This document shows positions 25,083-36,444 of a stretch of DNA of 64,000 nt, piece after piece (the first letter of the stretch is position 1; the number at the start of each line of letters is the position of its first letter). The position numbers were made by a program, and so were the translations under genes. This stretch comes from Ziziphus jujuba (lineage: Eukaryota > Streptophyta > Magnoliopsida > Rosales > Rhamnaceae): NCBI RefSeq assembly GCF_031755915.1, contig NC_083387.1, positions 15,335,001-15,399,000 of the forward strand, in the 5' to 3' direction. Below the pieces are notes generated by a model. The model saw only the letters and a program-made list of their open reading frames with translations, had not been told where the DNA came from and did not search any database.

Positions 25083-26206
25083 TGATACGAACCTAGGACC
25101 GCCTATGCCTAAACCCGTATTATATTAGTCCGGATCTAATTATGTTCAAGTTCTAATGGTCACCTTGACCCCTAAGCAACCTGTGATTAGAAATTTTAGT
25201 ATATAATAAAGACGCCACAATAGGTGATGGAAAGGCCTATTGATAAGTCAAACTAAACACTCATTCACTAATCGTGTTTTAGGTGTTCAAAAGAATAAAG
25301 AGAATTCAATCTCACAAATAACTTTCTGTATAAAATTCTAGCTGTATTATTATTGAGAAATGATCCTTTAAATAGGCTACAAATTCACAAATAAGATCCT
25401 AAAAATGTAGGGCAAAAACCGGCCAATATTAGAAAACATCATGGTGGCCGAATTTCACTACTTTCCTAAGTCTAATTTCTAATTAATTAATTCCTTTATT
25501 TTGGAATTAGGAATTAATTAATTTACAACTAAAATAATAAAATATTAACTTTCCTAAACTTATTTTTCCAGAAAATAAATAAATAAAAACCAAAAAGTAA
25601 AGGTAATTTCCTAAAACAAAAAGTAGAATCCAAATTAGAAAACTAAAATACTATCTTTTTGACTAAGTTGACTTTGACCAATCTTTGACCAATTTAACCT
25701 CCAAATAAGCTTCCATATGCCTTTTAGGATTCCAAACAGGTTGATGGTGAAGTCCCACACGTTGGCCTTACTTGGAGGAAAGAGAAAAAGCCAACTCAGC
25801 AAAATACAGTAAAGCCAGCGGAAAATACAGCAAAACCCAGCCAATTTCTCTTTTATGCGCACACTACTTAAATGACCAGCTTAGCTTCGGCCTTGACCAG
25901 TTCCCATGACTTATTAGTGATATCAAGTGAATTCAAGAATATTTGACCCTATTTTCTGCTGCCCGGAATTCATAAATGCACCAAAACCGCTATTCGAGGT
26001 CTGTATCGGTTTCCACCACTTATATGCTTAAAACATGTCTTGGATCTTTGGGTATGGAAAATCCCTATTGAGAATTAATTACTCCCTAGATAAAGGCAGC
26101 AAGGTTGTCCCTAAACCTCTTAGCTTGAGCCCTAGTGATCGGTCCAGTCTTCATCCATATCGGGTCAGCACCCCAGTGGGTTGTCAGTTGTGCGGGCACG
26201 GGCAAA
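25083..26206 (-). repeat. 5' LTR of the Gypsy element
   Basis: The inner edge is defined by the primer-binding site. On the minus strand the LTR ends CGTATCA. A TATTTAAA box-like motif occurs near 25370 on that strand. The outer edge is not confirmed, and the LTR could be somewhat shorter or longer. Confidence 0.5.
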
Positions 26207-26532
26207 TTTTCATAAGAAGAATCATATTCATAAGCATTTTAGATCTTTTCTCAATGAATAATTAATTAACTAATATTTTATTTAATTAATTGTATAATAA
26301 TGTTTCATAATATTAAATTTATAATGCAACATTTATAATTTTATAGTGAATTCATTGAATGAAACCAAGGGAAGATGCCCGAAAAAAAAAAGTTTCGATG
26401 CAAAACAACACAAAAGTAATTATTATGTTTAAAGTGAGCATTAGTAGATGTTAAGTTACATACTTGTTATCTTATACATGAAGTACTTCTTATCTAATAT
26501 TACATTTAACTTAATATTTGTAAATTTAAACT

Positions 26533-26822
26533 CCTAAGCAGCCTAAGAATAATAAATGTGGTTATTATATTATAATTATAATGAGGGATATCATTAGGAG
26601 AAATGTACTTTGGAAAAACCTACGAACAATGGTAATTTTAACATTTTCATGTACTTAATTTACTATATAATAATTAATATTTATTTATTTTGTATATGTG
26701 TTAATAATTTTTTAACATAATTTTTTCATGTGCAGTATGAGGGTGTAACTTGGTCACAAGATTATGCCAATCAGTTTAGAGCTGAAGAGGCATCAATTAT
26801 GATCTCAAACCTTTCATCTTAA
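26533..26822 (+). pseudogene. Ulp1-like cysteine peptidase fragment, downstream part
   Basis: An exon ending at 26631 (donor GT at 26632) encodes PKQPKNNKCGYY followed by IMRDIIRR. The Cys in NKCGYY sits where the catalytic Cys of Ulp1-type peptidases lies, and MRDII matches the helix after it. After a GT...AG intron (26632-26735) a final exon runs from 26736 to TAA at 26820-26822. It lies downstream of the Gypsy insertion and continues the gene begun at 21724. Confidence 0.6.
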
Positions 26823-27060
26823 TGGGTATGGTAGTTTACTTGCTTTTGTTTGTACATAACTCTATATAAAATAGTTGATCAAATTGTAAAAATATTACAT
26901 AAGTTGATATTTAATTTATTCAAAATATTATTTTATTATGCAAATATTTATTTTAATTTTGTTGTTTATTAATTATTTTGCATGAAGCTAACTATTAAAC
27001 AATCTCAATTTGATAAAATTAAAAGCATTATTCAAGATTTAAAAAAGAAAAAAGAAAAAA

Positions 27061-27270
27061 GGAGTAAAGCCGACGCTTTCTGTAAAAGTGTCGCCAAAAG
27101 TGAGAATAGTCGACGCTTTTATAAAAAAGCATAGGCTAAAGGTTATATTTGTAGTAATGCTTTTTATAAAAGCATCGGCTATTTAAACATCATTTAGCGA
27201 CTTTTTTTTAAAAAGCATTGCCAAAAACCTGAAAAGAAAAAAAAAGCCAATGCTTTTTAAAAAAAGTTAC
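27061..27270. repeat. CACTA subterminal inverted-repeat array
   Basis: At least four copies of a palindromic unit of the form GCCGACGCTTTTT...AAAAGCGTCGGC occur here, each partly decayed. Such arrays lie just inside CACTA ends and bind the transposase in studied members. Confidence 0.65.
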
Positions 27271-27324
27271 CAATAATTATATTTCAGCAGTATAAGAAAC
27301 CCTAAAAGTGCATAAGAAATATAT

Positions 27325-27719
27325 TGGAAACATAATTTGTGCTATATGCAATATGGTTTCTCAATTGTGGTTCAGTTTTCATGCACATGTATTGGTCGTC
27401 AATAAATTTCCGATTAGCTAATAAAAAATAAAAATAAAAATCAAGAAAATTATTTACTCTTCTTTATTTATTTATTTTTATTTTTTCAGTTTGGTATGTT
27501 GAAAATATAGTTTTCATTTTATATTGGATACTTGGTAACGGTTATTACTTATCCAATTAAAATTTTAATATTATTAATTCATTATGTAAGTTAATTCTTT
27601 AGCATGTGAGACGTTATTAGGTATTTACCTTATATTGAGAATATTAGTCACCTTGTATTGAAATTATGTTCTTAGCAGAACAGCACTTGTTTATTTATTT
27701 TCATTGTCTTTTTGGATGT
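27325..27719 (+). repeat. Copy of the lipase 3' flank
   Basis: This region matches 35310-35684 over most of its length. Shared blocks include ATGGTTTCTCAATTGTGGTTC, AATAAATTTCCGATTA, CCTTATATTGAGAATAT and CACTTGTTTATTTATTTTC. A third, partial copy is at 35150-35280. The lipase reading frame itself is absent upstream of this copy. Confidence 0.8.
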
Positions 27720-27783
27720 TTTGTGTTAGATGATTTTCCATCATGGCTTTTTAATTTATATCGGTTATTTCTCATAGGGGTAG

Positions 27784-27805
27784 ATCTATCTATCTATCTA
27801 TCTAT
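27784..27805 (+). repeat. (ATCT)n microsatellite
   Basis: About five tandem ATCT units within AT-rich DNA. Confidence 0.85.
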
Positions 27806-27951
27806 ATATTTTGAAAGGCAACATCATTTTTGTCTTCTTTCAAATATATATCCTAGCACCTGGTGAGATGTACTATTTTCGGAGTTATACACTCTACCAT
27901 GCAGTATTCACATTTTATTAAACTCATAACATTGTGACTTAGTTATAACTA

Positions 27952-27964
27952 CATATATATATAT

Positions 27965-28010
<46 letters not shown>

Positions 28011-28011
28011 G
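27952..28011 (+). repeat. Compound (AT)n(AC)n(AT)n microsatellite
   Basis: An AT run, then about 16 AC dinucleotides (27966-27997), then another AT run. No gene lies nearby. Confidence 0.95.
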
Positions 28012-30420
28012 TATTTATGGTGTAATATGACATAGCATAAATTATAAATTAAAATTTATGATAGCCAAAATCGATTAAATAAAAATAATAATTAAACAGT
28101 TGAAAATATATTAAATATATTAAAAGCTGAAAAAGAAAATTAACAAAGAAATCTTGAAAAGCTTAAATAGTAGTTTGAATAGCAAATAGAGTAGGTAGGT
28201 TCACATTATCAAAGTTACAAAAATTTTAGGACGTGGACAATTTCGACTAGAGAACAATTTTGGAATTTAAGACTCGGATATATAAGGTTAAACCAAACTA
28301 TAAATATGACACAACAAATTTAATTAAGATAACATTTGGATATGAAAGAAAATATATTACAAAATATGAAAGGAAATATCCCATTTGGACCTTCCTAATG
28401 TTTACACTGATTTGAGTTTAGTCTCTCATATTGTAGAGGGTGTAGCTTATATTATTTTACGAGGTGTGAATGAAATAATAGGAAAAAAATAATGACTATT
28501 TGAAAATTGAGGAGATGTTGATGGTATTTTTTAAATTAGATGGATTAAATTGTATTTACAATAAAGACTGAGGGAGGTAGATGAAATTAATCCAATGATT
28601 TTATTTTTATTACTACCAACAACTAGAGAAAAGTGGAGCGCATATTTCCAAAAAGCTGTATCGATAAAAATATGAAGAATTCAAAAAAGATTCACAGAGA
28701 TATCGAAAATTATCAAATATCATTAAAAATTCATAAAAAATTATGAAAATTTATTTCAAAGAATGAATTTTTTTTATCAAAACTTTAGAAATAGCTTATT
28801 TAATCAATTAATTATCAAATTAAAAAGTCCTTCATTCTAGTTGACCCAATCATGTAACGAGCTGTTGAATCAATTTCTACTGTGAAGTTAGATTTAAGCT
28901 CTTCAAGTGAGTACTTTTTTGAATGGGATTCATATAAAAATTGTGAAAATATTGAATGAATTTGATATATTATTATCAATAAAAAATATGCAAAAAAAAA
29001 ACATATTTAATAAAAATATTTATTTATTAAGGTATATAAAACAATTATTACACTTATATTATATGTTATAAAAATTCACCCCCTAGATGGTTAAAAATTA
29101 ATGGTCTCTTCCTCATCTTTAGTTTGAGATGTGGAATGGAGGAAGTAATTATTAAATGTCATATTTACTTAAGAATTATGTATATTATTATTAATATACC
29201 AACCGTATGAGTCTTGTATTAGTTGTGGCTATCATTATTGATAATCATTATATGATATTGATTCACTATATGAGAAGTGATTATCCTATGATGGTTGAGT
29301 TTGAGATGGCACCCAAGAGTTATCACTTGACAACTTTTAATAAATATATTATCATTTAATAAATGCATTGATCTTCTTAAAAAGCACAAAGCCAATTAAT
29401 AAAGTTTTAATTTGTCAATCAGATCCACTAAGGTGGGACAACACTAAATGGATCTATTTGTCATTGCAGTGGCATGAATTTTCCTTGATCATATTCCTCT
29501 TCTATCAGTTCATCACAGCAACAAAGTGCTTCTAAGGCAGCATCTCTCTATATCGTTGAGAACATCGACCATCTCAAATACCAATTCATGTAATAAGAAA
29601 GTAATAAAGGTGATATATAAAAAAGAAAGTAATAATACAACTATAATCTAAATCTGTTGATTCGCACATGAATAAACTTAATTTGAAATTAAAGATTTTC
29701 TAACTCTGTGGATATAAAAAATGTAATAAAAATTGAGAAAACTCAAATATTATCCATAAACATCTTCATATAACAGCCACCAATATTAGTAAAAATAATA
29801 AACTTAATACATAAATTATAAAAAATAAAAATAACAAATCACTTAAATACCATAATTAAACAAGATTTCTAAACAAATACAGAAATGAATATTAAATCTC
29901 TTATTTATGAAGCAAATTTTATATAGTTTGATTTTCCTAAACTATTTATGATTTATCTGGATTTGAAATGCTGAAATTGCCCCATATAATTCATTGCCAT
30001 GTGTGTTGCATCAATTTTAGTTTTTCTTTATGTTTGTTTTTCTTTTTCTTACATATATAGTCAATAGAGATGTCTAACTAATATCAACTAACACTAACAA
30101 ACCATTGAAATAAGCAAACTCCATACAATTTAAAAACAAAAAAACAAAACTGAGCACATTATAAGCAACATCTTAATCTCATATTTATTGTATTCCCAAA
30201 AGAGACAATGCAAATTACTATGTACTAGCTTTTTTGTTAGAATTCTACTAAAGTTCGATTAGCATTTAAGGATTTTGTTCCACGTTTGTATCATTTAATT
30301 GGAAAGAATAAGATAGTAATTAAAAGGAAATATGTCAAATATGTCAGAGGCCTAACCAAAATTGAGAAAAATTAGAACGTAACATCTCATTTTCCCATCA
30401 TAAGTTGAAAGAAAATGATA
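28012..30420. other. AT-rich intergenic DNA, no supported gene
   Basis: No open frame of interest, conserved domain or terminal repeat was recognised. The region contains scattered A-runs and short AT repeats only. Confidence 0.6.
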
Positions 30421-30425
30421 AAGCT

Positions 30426-32894
30426 TAAACATCTCATACCAAAATACTCTTGTAGTACAAGACTGACCGGTTTTAATCAAGTGAACCTACATGGGTTTTA
30501 TATTTGACTTTTAATGTAATCAAGGTTTTGGTTTGACCAATATACCAATATATAGAACTTTTCGACAAGAGTTCATAGACCCATGGCACGTCAAATTTTA
30601 GGTTATAGTTAAAAAGTAATGGTTTTGAAAATTTTTGATGCATTAGTATTATATTAGTATCTAAATCAGTCCCTGTTCTTGTCTGTTAGTGATATAATGG
30701 TCTATATATACATTGGAAAGTGTGCCATACATTAAGTAAATAACAATGTCCTTGCTTTGTTGCAAAAACCTTTGAAAATCCCAACCAAACCCACAAACCC
30801 ATTCCATAGCCAATTGGGAGTTAGTTTGACCACTTTTCTGGTATAATTTCCAATGAAACCCCAATTTTCATGGCCTACAAATCCATAGAGGTACCGTTGC
30901 TAGTCTCCTGCATGTTGGCCAAAATTTTTCTTATTTCAGGCTAACCTATGTGCTTTCCCATATTTAAAACCCTCTATAACCATTTACAACCTCCGTTCAT
31001 CGAAATTCCTTCAATTTATAAGATCTAGCACCAGGAAGTTTGTCAGATTTTGATAGAATTTCTTTATCATCAACAACATTTTTAGACCAAGGTGAGTATA
31101 TGAATGTGTTCTCTACCTCAGGCTTTACATTGATATATGATTTCTTGATTTTGACAACATTTGAGTATATTTCCATTTTTAGATTAATTGGTTTAATATT
31201 AAGTAAAATTTATATCATGTTTGGACAATCTAGGCTCAAATTGACATTAGAATTATGTTCCAAGATGTTATTAGGACTTAAATGTTTGATTTTATAAAAT
31301 TGGTCTTTGGATGAGAAATTCCAATTTTGGATACCGCTTTTAAAGGGTTTATAGTATAATTGGTTTAGTATGCAATTTATCTTATTTTAGAGTTGTCTAA
31401 ATTTTTTTAGACATTTGGTATCTATCAATGTATTAGGTTTAATTTTCAAAATTTTAAAAATATGTTATTATATTATAGCCATTTATATTAGGCCCAGAGG
31501 CTACCCTGCAATGGTGAAGGAGTGATCACCAGCAATATCTGTAAATAATTTTACTTTTAAATTGTTTTTGCGCATAGTAGTATGGTAATTATGTGGTTTG
31601 AATATTTTATATATTTTAAGAATTTAAATTGCTTATTTTATGCATATATGGTTATATATATTTACCAATATGTGTTATTACTTCATGTAATTTTTTATAA
31701 GACTTTAAATCATTCCAAATTATAATCAATTCATAGTGAACTTGTGAGTCTTGGCATTTAAATGTTTTGGTACTTGAATTGACACTCTTTTCAATACAAA
31801 AATATCTGGTTCTAAGAAATTGGATTGTAAATTGTATATTTTTAAGTATGTTTAAGCGTTTTAAATTTCAAAGTGTTTAAAATTAGTTTATGATGATATG
31901 TATTTCACTGTTTGTATTTATGTTTTATATTTTTATATAAGATTTTGGCATGAAATGTTGATTTGAAGATTTTGAAATAATTATATGAGGTTTATATATA
32001 GTTTACAAATGCATTTCGTGGAATATTAAATAAATTATTTGATTTTTGGTCATTAAACTTTCCAGTTTATGGTACAATATTTCTTTTGAAATCTAAAAGT
32101 ATGATATTAAGAATATTGTCTATGAATATTTTACTATTGTTTTTAATTAATATACTTTGAAATATTTATAGTTTTATTGTATTTTTCCATAATTATTTTA
32201 TGAATTTATATTGAAAATATTTTATGTCCAAGATTTAGATCATTTTGATTTAATTTGTAATAGTTAAATGGTTTTATTATAAAATACGTATTTTATTATA
32301 CTGATTTGGGATACAAGTTGCATTTTTTAAAAATTGCTTTAAAATGAGAACTTTTCAAAAGATTGGAATGCAAGGTCTTGAGATAACAATTTATAAAAAT
32401 AAATAATTCTTATTCTATTGTACCATGTTACTCACTAAAATATCCTTATCTCACGTGTTATTTGTTTTTAATATATACCCCTAGGTCCAGATAGTTAGCA
32501 GACATTCTATATCGCATATCACTTATTAACTTATGCATTTCATAGTAGCAGCTGTAGTATATATTTTCTTTCTTTGTCTTTATTTTCTAAACTTATTTGG
32601 ATTAATAGTACATCCAAAATTGATAATTACTCTTCAAATATTCTGATCGAAATTATGGACATAGTAGTGACCCCAGTATGTATGTTTGTTAATGGCCTGT
32701 GAGATAATGGGTTGTAGATCGATGTTAAACATAGTTAGAACTTGCATGATTTTGTAGTTCTATCTTTATGTATTGATGTGTCATTTTATTAGCATGTATA
32801 GATTGTTTGCGATTTGTGTTGAGGTTTCATTGGGCTTTCAATGAAAATTACTAAATGGGACCTTTTTAGATGGAATCTTGGGATAGTCTTGTCA
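30426..32894 (+). mobile_element. Degenerate solo LTR of the TGTAAC family, upstream of the lipase gene
   Basis: The 5' part aligns by eye with the minus-strand LTR at 38132-40880: CATACCAAAATAC, TTGGTTTGAC, GAGTTCATAGAC.CATGGCACGTCAAATT, then AATCAGTCCCTG. The end shows TTACTAAATGGGACC and TTGGGATAG in the positions of the conserved LTR 3' end. Five-base flanks AAGCT and AAGCA agree at four positions. No coding or internal retroelement sequence is present. The copy lies about 690 bases before the lipase start codon. Confidence 0.6.
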
Positions 32895-33300
32895 AAGCAA
32901 ATAAAAGTTTAGATGGTTCTATAATTTGTATACCTATACAAGGAAAGTATTCAATTTTTCTTTATAGAAGATGTTTGTGAAAAATTACAAGTGCACTTTT
33001 GGTTCTCAACCCTAAAGACCCAATTTTATTTATTTATTTTTATTCTTTCATTAATAGTTTTTTTTTTAATTTTTTTTTATTTTTTATACATTCACAATAA
33101 TTTCCCTTTCACCCTGATATATGTATGAATAGCTTACCAATTAAGAAAGCATCACTTAACTTTCATTAATAGTTAAATATAAATTAATTACAAAGTAACA
33201 ATTATTCCCTATTTATACCTACCCAAAAATATCAAGAAAAAAATACTTTGGAAAAGAATCTTGCCTAAATTGATTCTTCTCTCTTAGTCTTGGTAGCTAC
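32895..33300. other. Upstream region of the lipase gene
   Basis: AT-rich DNA with T-runs near 33060-33090. No gene; it lies between the decayed LTR and the promoter-proximal duplicated block. Confidence 0.5.
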
Positions 33301-33415
33301 TGAATTGAAAAAAAGAAAAGACATGTACTCTAGCTAGTTCACACGAAAACCCATATAAATATAATATGGTTGAATTGAAGAAAAGAAAAGGCATATACTC
33401 TAGCTAGTTCACACG
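33301..33415 (+). promoter_or_regulatory. 45-bp direct repeat upstream of the lipase gene
   Basis: The blocks 33301-33345 and 33371-33415 match at 42 of 45 positions and share the invariant core TACTCTAGCTAGTTCACACG (with one change just before it). They are separated by 25 bases containing CATATAAATATAATATGG. The repeat lies 167-281 bases before the start codon. A regulatory role is inferred from position only. Confidence 0.7.
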
Positions 33416-33502
33416 GTTTGCTAATTTTAAGCCAAACATTTATTCATAAAGAATTTATCACCTATATAGATATAGGATGCTAGAAGATTAGACGAGACAA
33501 CA

Positions 33503-33510
33503 TATAAATA
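33503..33510 (+). promoter_or_regulatory. Likely TATA box of the lipase gene
   Basis: TATAAATA lies 72 bases before the ATG, which would leave a 5' untranslated region of about 40-50 bases. The surroundings are AT-rich, so the call rests on position as much as on the motif. Confidence 0.45.
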
Positions 33511-33581
33511 AATTATAAAAGGTTAGAGTCAATCCTCACGGCTTTAACCAAGAAACTTGAATACATTATAATTCCTTACAA

Positions 33582-34244
33582 ATGGCTAGCAACATTGCTA
33601 AAAGATGGAAAATTCTTAGTGGTGAGAGTGAGTGGAAAGGTCTTCTGAGTCCTAATCTGGATGTTGATCTCCGCCACTACATCATTCACTATGGTGAGAG
33701 GGTTCAAGCAGTTTATGATGCCACCATCGATGAGACAAAATCTAAGAATGTGGGACTTCCTCGATATAAAGAGAGAAATCTCTTTGCAAAGGTGGGTTTG
33801 GAGATTGCAAATCCATACAAGTACGAGGTGAAGAAATATTTCTATGGATCAACCAAGGGAATAGTGTTAAATCACACAATTAATGGATCCGAGAGGAACT
33901 CAAATTGGCTGGGCTTCATTGCAGTGGCGACAGATGAAGGGAGCAAGTATTTGGGGAGAAGGGATATTCTGATTTCATGGAGAGGTACCCTTCTAAAATC
34001 AGAGTGGCTTATTGATACTATCAGCGGTTTAGTTCCAGCTTCTGATATACTTGGATGGCAAAATAACCCTATGGTTCATGGAGGTTGGTATTCATATTAC
34101 ACCTCCTACGATGGGTCAAAGTATAACTCTAGTAGTTGCAGAAACCAGGTAAAATTTTAACATATATTACATAAATTTTATATCTACAATATATAACTAA
34201 ATTTTTCTCTTTGAAGGGGATATTCCCAATAGTTTTTTTTTTAA

Positions 34245-34276
<32 letters not shown>

Positions 34277-34988
34277 TTAATCATCGCATGATTACATGCA
34301 ACCCAAGGACCTGCTTAAGGTTTTTCAAAATTTATACATGTCCTATAGTGGACTTGCAGATGATGGGTATAAGACTTGATTACATATGCAATCCATCTAA
34401 TATTTTATTATAGTGATTTACATATTAATTTTGGTAAATTATTATAATGGATTTCAGATTCTAGCTATGGTCAGAGAATTGGTGGAGCAATACAAGGAAG
34501 AGGAGATGAGCATCACAGTAACAGGCCACAGCATGGGAGCTTCACTGGCAACCTTAAATGCAACAGACATTGTTTACAATGGATATAACAAGCCCAAAGA
34601 CCACCCAAACAAAGCATGTCCAGTGACTGCCATTGTATTTGCAAGCCCTCGACTTGGAGATTATGGCTTTAGCAAGGTATTCTATAGCCTTGATAAGCTC
34701 CACGCATTGCGAGTGAGGAATAAGTATGACGTTGTCCCTGATTCACCAAACAATTTTAATTACGTCCATGTTGGAAAAGAGTTAATCATAGACACCCAAA
34801 AGTCTCCGTACTTGAAGATTAATCACAATGAGTTGTACCATGTCTTGGAGGTTTACTTGCATGGTGTTGCAGGAACGCAAGGCAAAGATGGATTAGGAGG
34901 ATTTAAGTGGGAAGCGGAAAGAGATTTGGCACTCATAAACAAAAGGTCAGATGGTTTAAAGGATGAATATCGTGTTATTGGTAATTGA
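33582..34988 (+). CDS. Class II (DAD1-like) phospholipase A1, C-terminally truncated
   Basis: Two exons, 33582-34148 and 34458-34988, join in phase 0 across a 309-base GT...AG intron to give 365 residues. Family members are cytosolic lipases that release the sn-1 fatty acid from glycerolipids. The N-terminus ([22 protein letters not shown]) is family-typical, as are ISWRGT at about 138-143 and the nucleophile motif GHSMG at 212-216, with Ser214 as the catalytic Ser. Asp280 (NKYDVVPD) and His317 ([12 protein letters not shown]) complete the triad. There is no signal or plastid transit peptide. The stop TGA at 34986-34988 falls where relatives have Trp, and the same frame then continues for about 29 family-like codons. 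Whether the truncated enzyme is active is not known. Confidence 0.9.
34251..34276 (+). repeat. (AT)n microsatellite in the lipase intron
   Basis: About 13 AT dinucleotides within the 309-base intron, in the middle third. It should be length-polymorphic. Confidence 0.9.
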
Positions 34989-35078
34989 TGGATTGAGAAA
35001 AACAAGTCAATGATTCAAAAGGAGGATGGGAATTGGGTGCTGAAGGATTGTGACATAGATGACAACGATGATAATTGA
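34989..35078 (+). pseudogene. Former C-terminal tail of the lipase beyond the new stop
   Basis: Directly after the TGA the same frame reads WIEKNKSMIQKEDGNWVLKD and then an acidic end before TGA/TAA-type termination at about 35078. This matches the usual C-terminal tail of class II phospholipases (enzyme-specific W.V.KN.GMV pattern, as known from the family). It shows that the stop is recent and arose by a single base change. Confidence 0.8.
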
Positions 35079-35149
35079 ACTTGGTGATGATGCTTGAAGT
35101 GTAGTGTTTAAATGTTCTCAATGGCCATGAAAATTCAAAATACTATATA

Positions 35150-35684
35150 CTACACAAGCATTATAAGGTTTCCCAATTGTGATTCAGTTTTCATGAACAT
35201 GTATTGATCTTCAATAAATTTCTAATTAACTAATAAAAACTAAAATAAAAATCAAGAAGAATATTCACTCCTTTTTATTTATTCATTTATTTATTTATAC
35301 AACTTTAATCTATTGGAAACACAATTTCCACTATGGAATATGGTTTCTCAATTGTGGTTCAGTTTTCATGCACAAGTATTGGTCTTCAATAAATTTCCGA
35401 TTACCTAGTAAAAAATAAAAATAAAACTCAAGAACAGTCACTTATTTTTATTTATTTATTTTTTCAGCTTTGATATGTTGGAAATATGGTTTTATTTTAT
35501 GTTTGGCACCTAGTGATATAACAAGTTCTAAGGGTTACTTACCCAATTAAAATTTTAATATTAACTCATTAATTGAAATAACTCCTTTAGCAATTTATAC
35601 ATTATTAGAAAGTCACCTTATATTGAGAATATGTATTTAGTAGAACAACACTTGTTTATTTATTTTCTTTGTCTTTTTGGATGT
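35150..35684 (+). repeat. Tandemly repeated lipase 3' flank
   Basis: Two successive blocks (35150-35280 and 35310-35450) share GGTTTC.CAATTGTG.TTCAGTTTTCATG and the AATAAATTTC segment. The second block continues in parallel with 27325-27719. The AATAAA elements may include the lipase polyadenylation signals. Confidence 0.75.
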
Positions 35685-36075
35685 CAGTACAAGAAAATGA
35701 GCTTTTACCAATGAAATTTTTACTCACCAAAATAAAACTTGTCAAAGAGTACTTTTATAAATGAAAAAAATATTTTGCCAACAAAGGTTAACTTTTTGCG
35801 ACAAAAATAAATTTCTTCAGCAAATATTTTGCCTTTAACGACAAAATTACAATTTCAACGATGAGGGATAAACTTTTATCGAGGGTAAGTAATTAGTGCT
35901 AGTAAAAGTTTGGCTTTTACCAATGAAATTAATACTCATTGGGTAAAAGTTAAACCTTTTACCGATGATAGAAACTAATTTTGACAAAAAGCTAACATTC
36001 ACCAACAAAATTAAAATTCATTGGCAAAAGTTTAACTTTTAGAGATAAAATTAGTCATTAGGTCATCAAAGAATT
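35685..36075 (+). mobile_element. CACTA-like terminus with subterminal repeats
   Basis: The block starts CAGTACAAGAAAATGAG, one or two changes from the CACTACAAGAAA ends of plant CACTA elements. It is followed by many short units such as CTTTTACCAATGAAATT, AAAGTTTAACTTTTA and CGACAAAATT in both orientations. The matching copy of the flanking sequence (27719-27720) lacks this block and runs on uninterrupted. No coding sequence or far end was found. Confidence 0.55.
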
Positions 36076-36444
36076 ATAATTTATTTGCAAAAATATAATT
36101 CCATGAGATAAAATCCCATGATATTTTATTTTTCCTTTTTTTTTTTTTTGGTTATTTGAGCCATGTATGTAAAATTTATTGATATTATGAAATAGGAAAA
36201 AAAAAAATTAGATGCACTGATCATGAAAGCCTAATTATTGGCATTACTATTTTATCTAATTGTACATATAAAAATTGTTATAATCATTACTAATATTATT
36301 TCAACTTCACTTTTTAATATGTAATAAATTAAACCAAGTATACATACGTCAATTTCGATCTTAAGGTACGGTTAAATTTTTACCATTAGGGAAACTTAAT
36401 TAATTATATATTTAAACTAATAAAAAACTTTTGCCCATGAATTT
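36076..36444. other. AT-rich DNA, no gene
   Basis: Short AT-rich spacer with a T-run at about 36137 and no supported feature. Confidence 0.5.

Larger units (their letters stand above)
22016..26206 (-). mobile_element. Truncated Gypsy-type LTR retrotransposon (5' LTR, gag and protease only)
   Basis: On the minus strand the order is LTR (lower edge at 25083, with CA end), a two-base gap, a primer-binding site (25068-25080), gag, zinc knuckle and protease. Reverse transcriptase, integrase and the second LTR are absent, so the element is 3'-truncated. The outer LTR edge near 26206 is a guess based on a TG start on the minus strand; no duplication could be matched. The insertion lies within the CACTA peptidase gene. 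Confidence 0.75.
19850..27296 (+). mobile_element. Decayed CACTA (En/Spm-like) transposon, interrupted by a Gypsy element
   Basis: Plus-strand exons encode a DUF8039-type domain and a Ulp1-like peptidase, a pairing characteristic of plant CACTA-associated genes. Downstream at 27061-27270 lie short inverted motifs based on GCCGACGCTTTTT and AAAAGCATCGGC, typical of CACTA subterminal arrays. The right end is placed near 27296 because similarity to the lipase 3' flank begins shortly after. No clear CACTA terminus was found on the left, so that edge is the first plausible exon. The Gypsy insertion on the opposite strand splits the peptidase exons. Confidence 0.65.

Noticed and set aside
26035..26265. 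76-codon plus-strand frame
   Set aside because: It lies in or beside the Gypsy LTR, antisense to the element, and has no domain.
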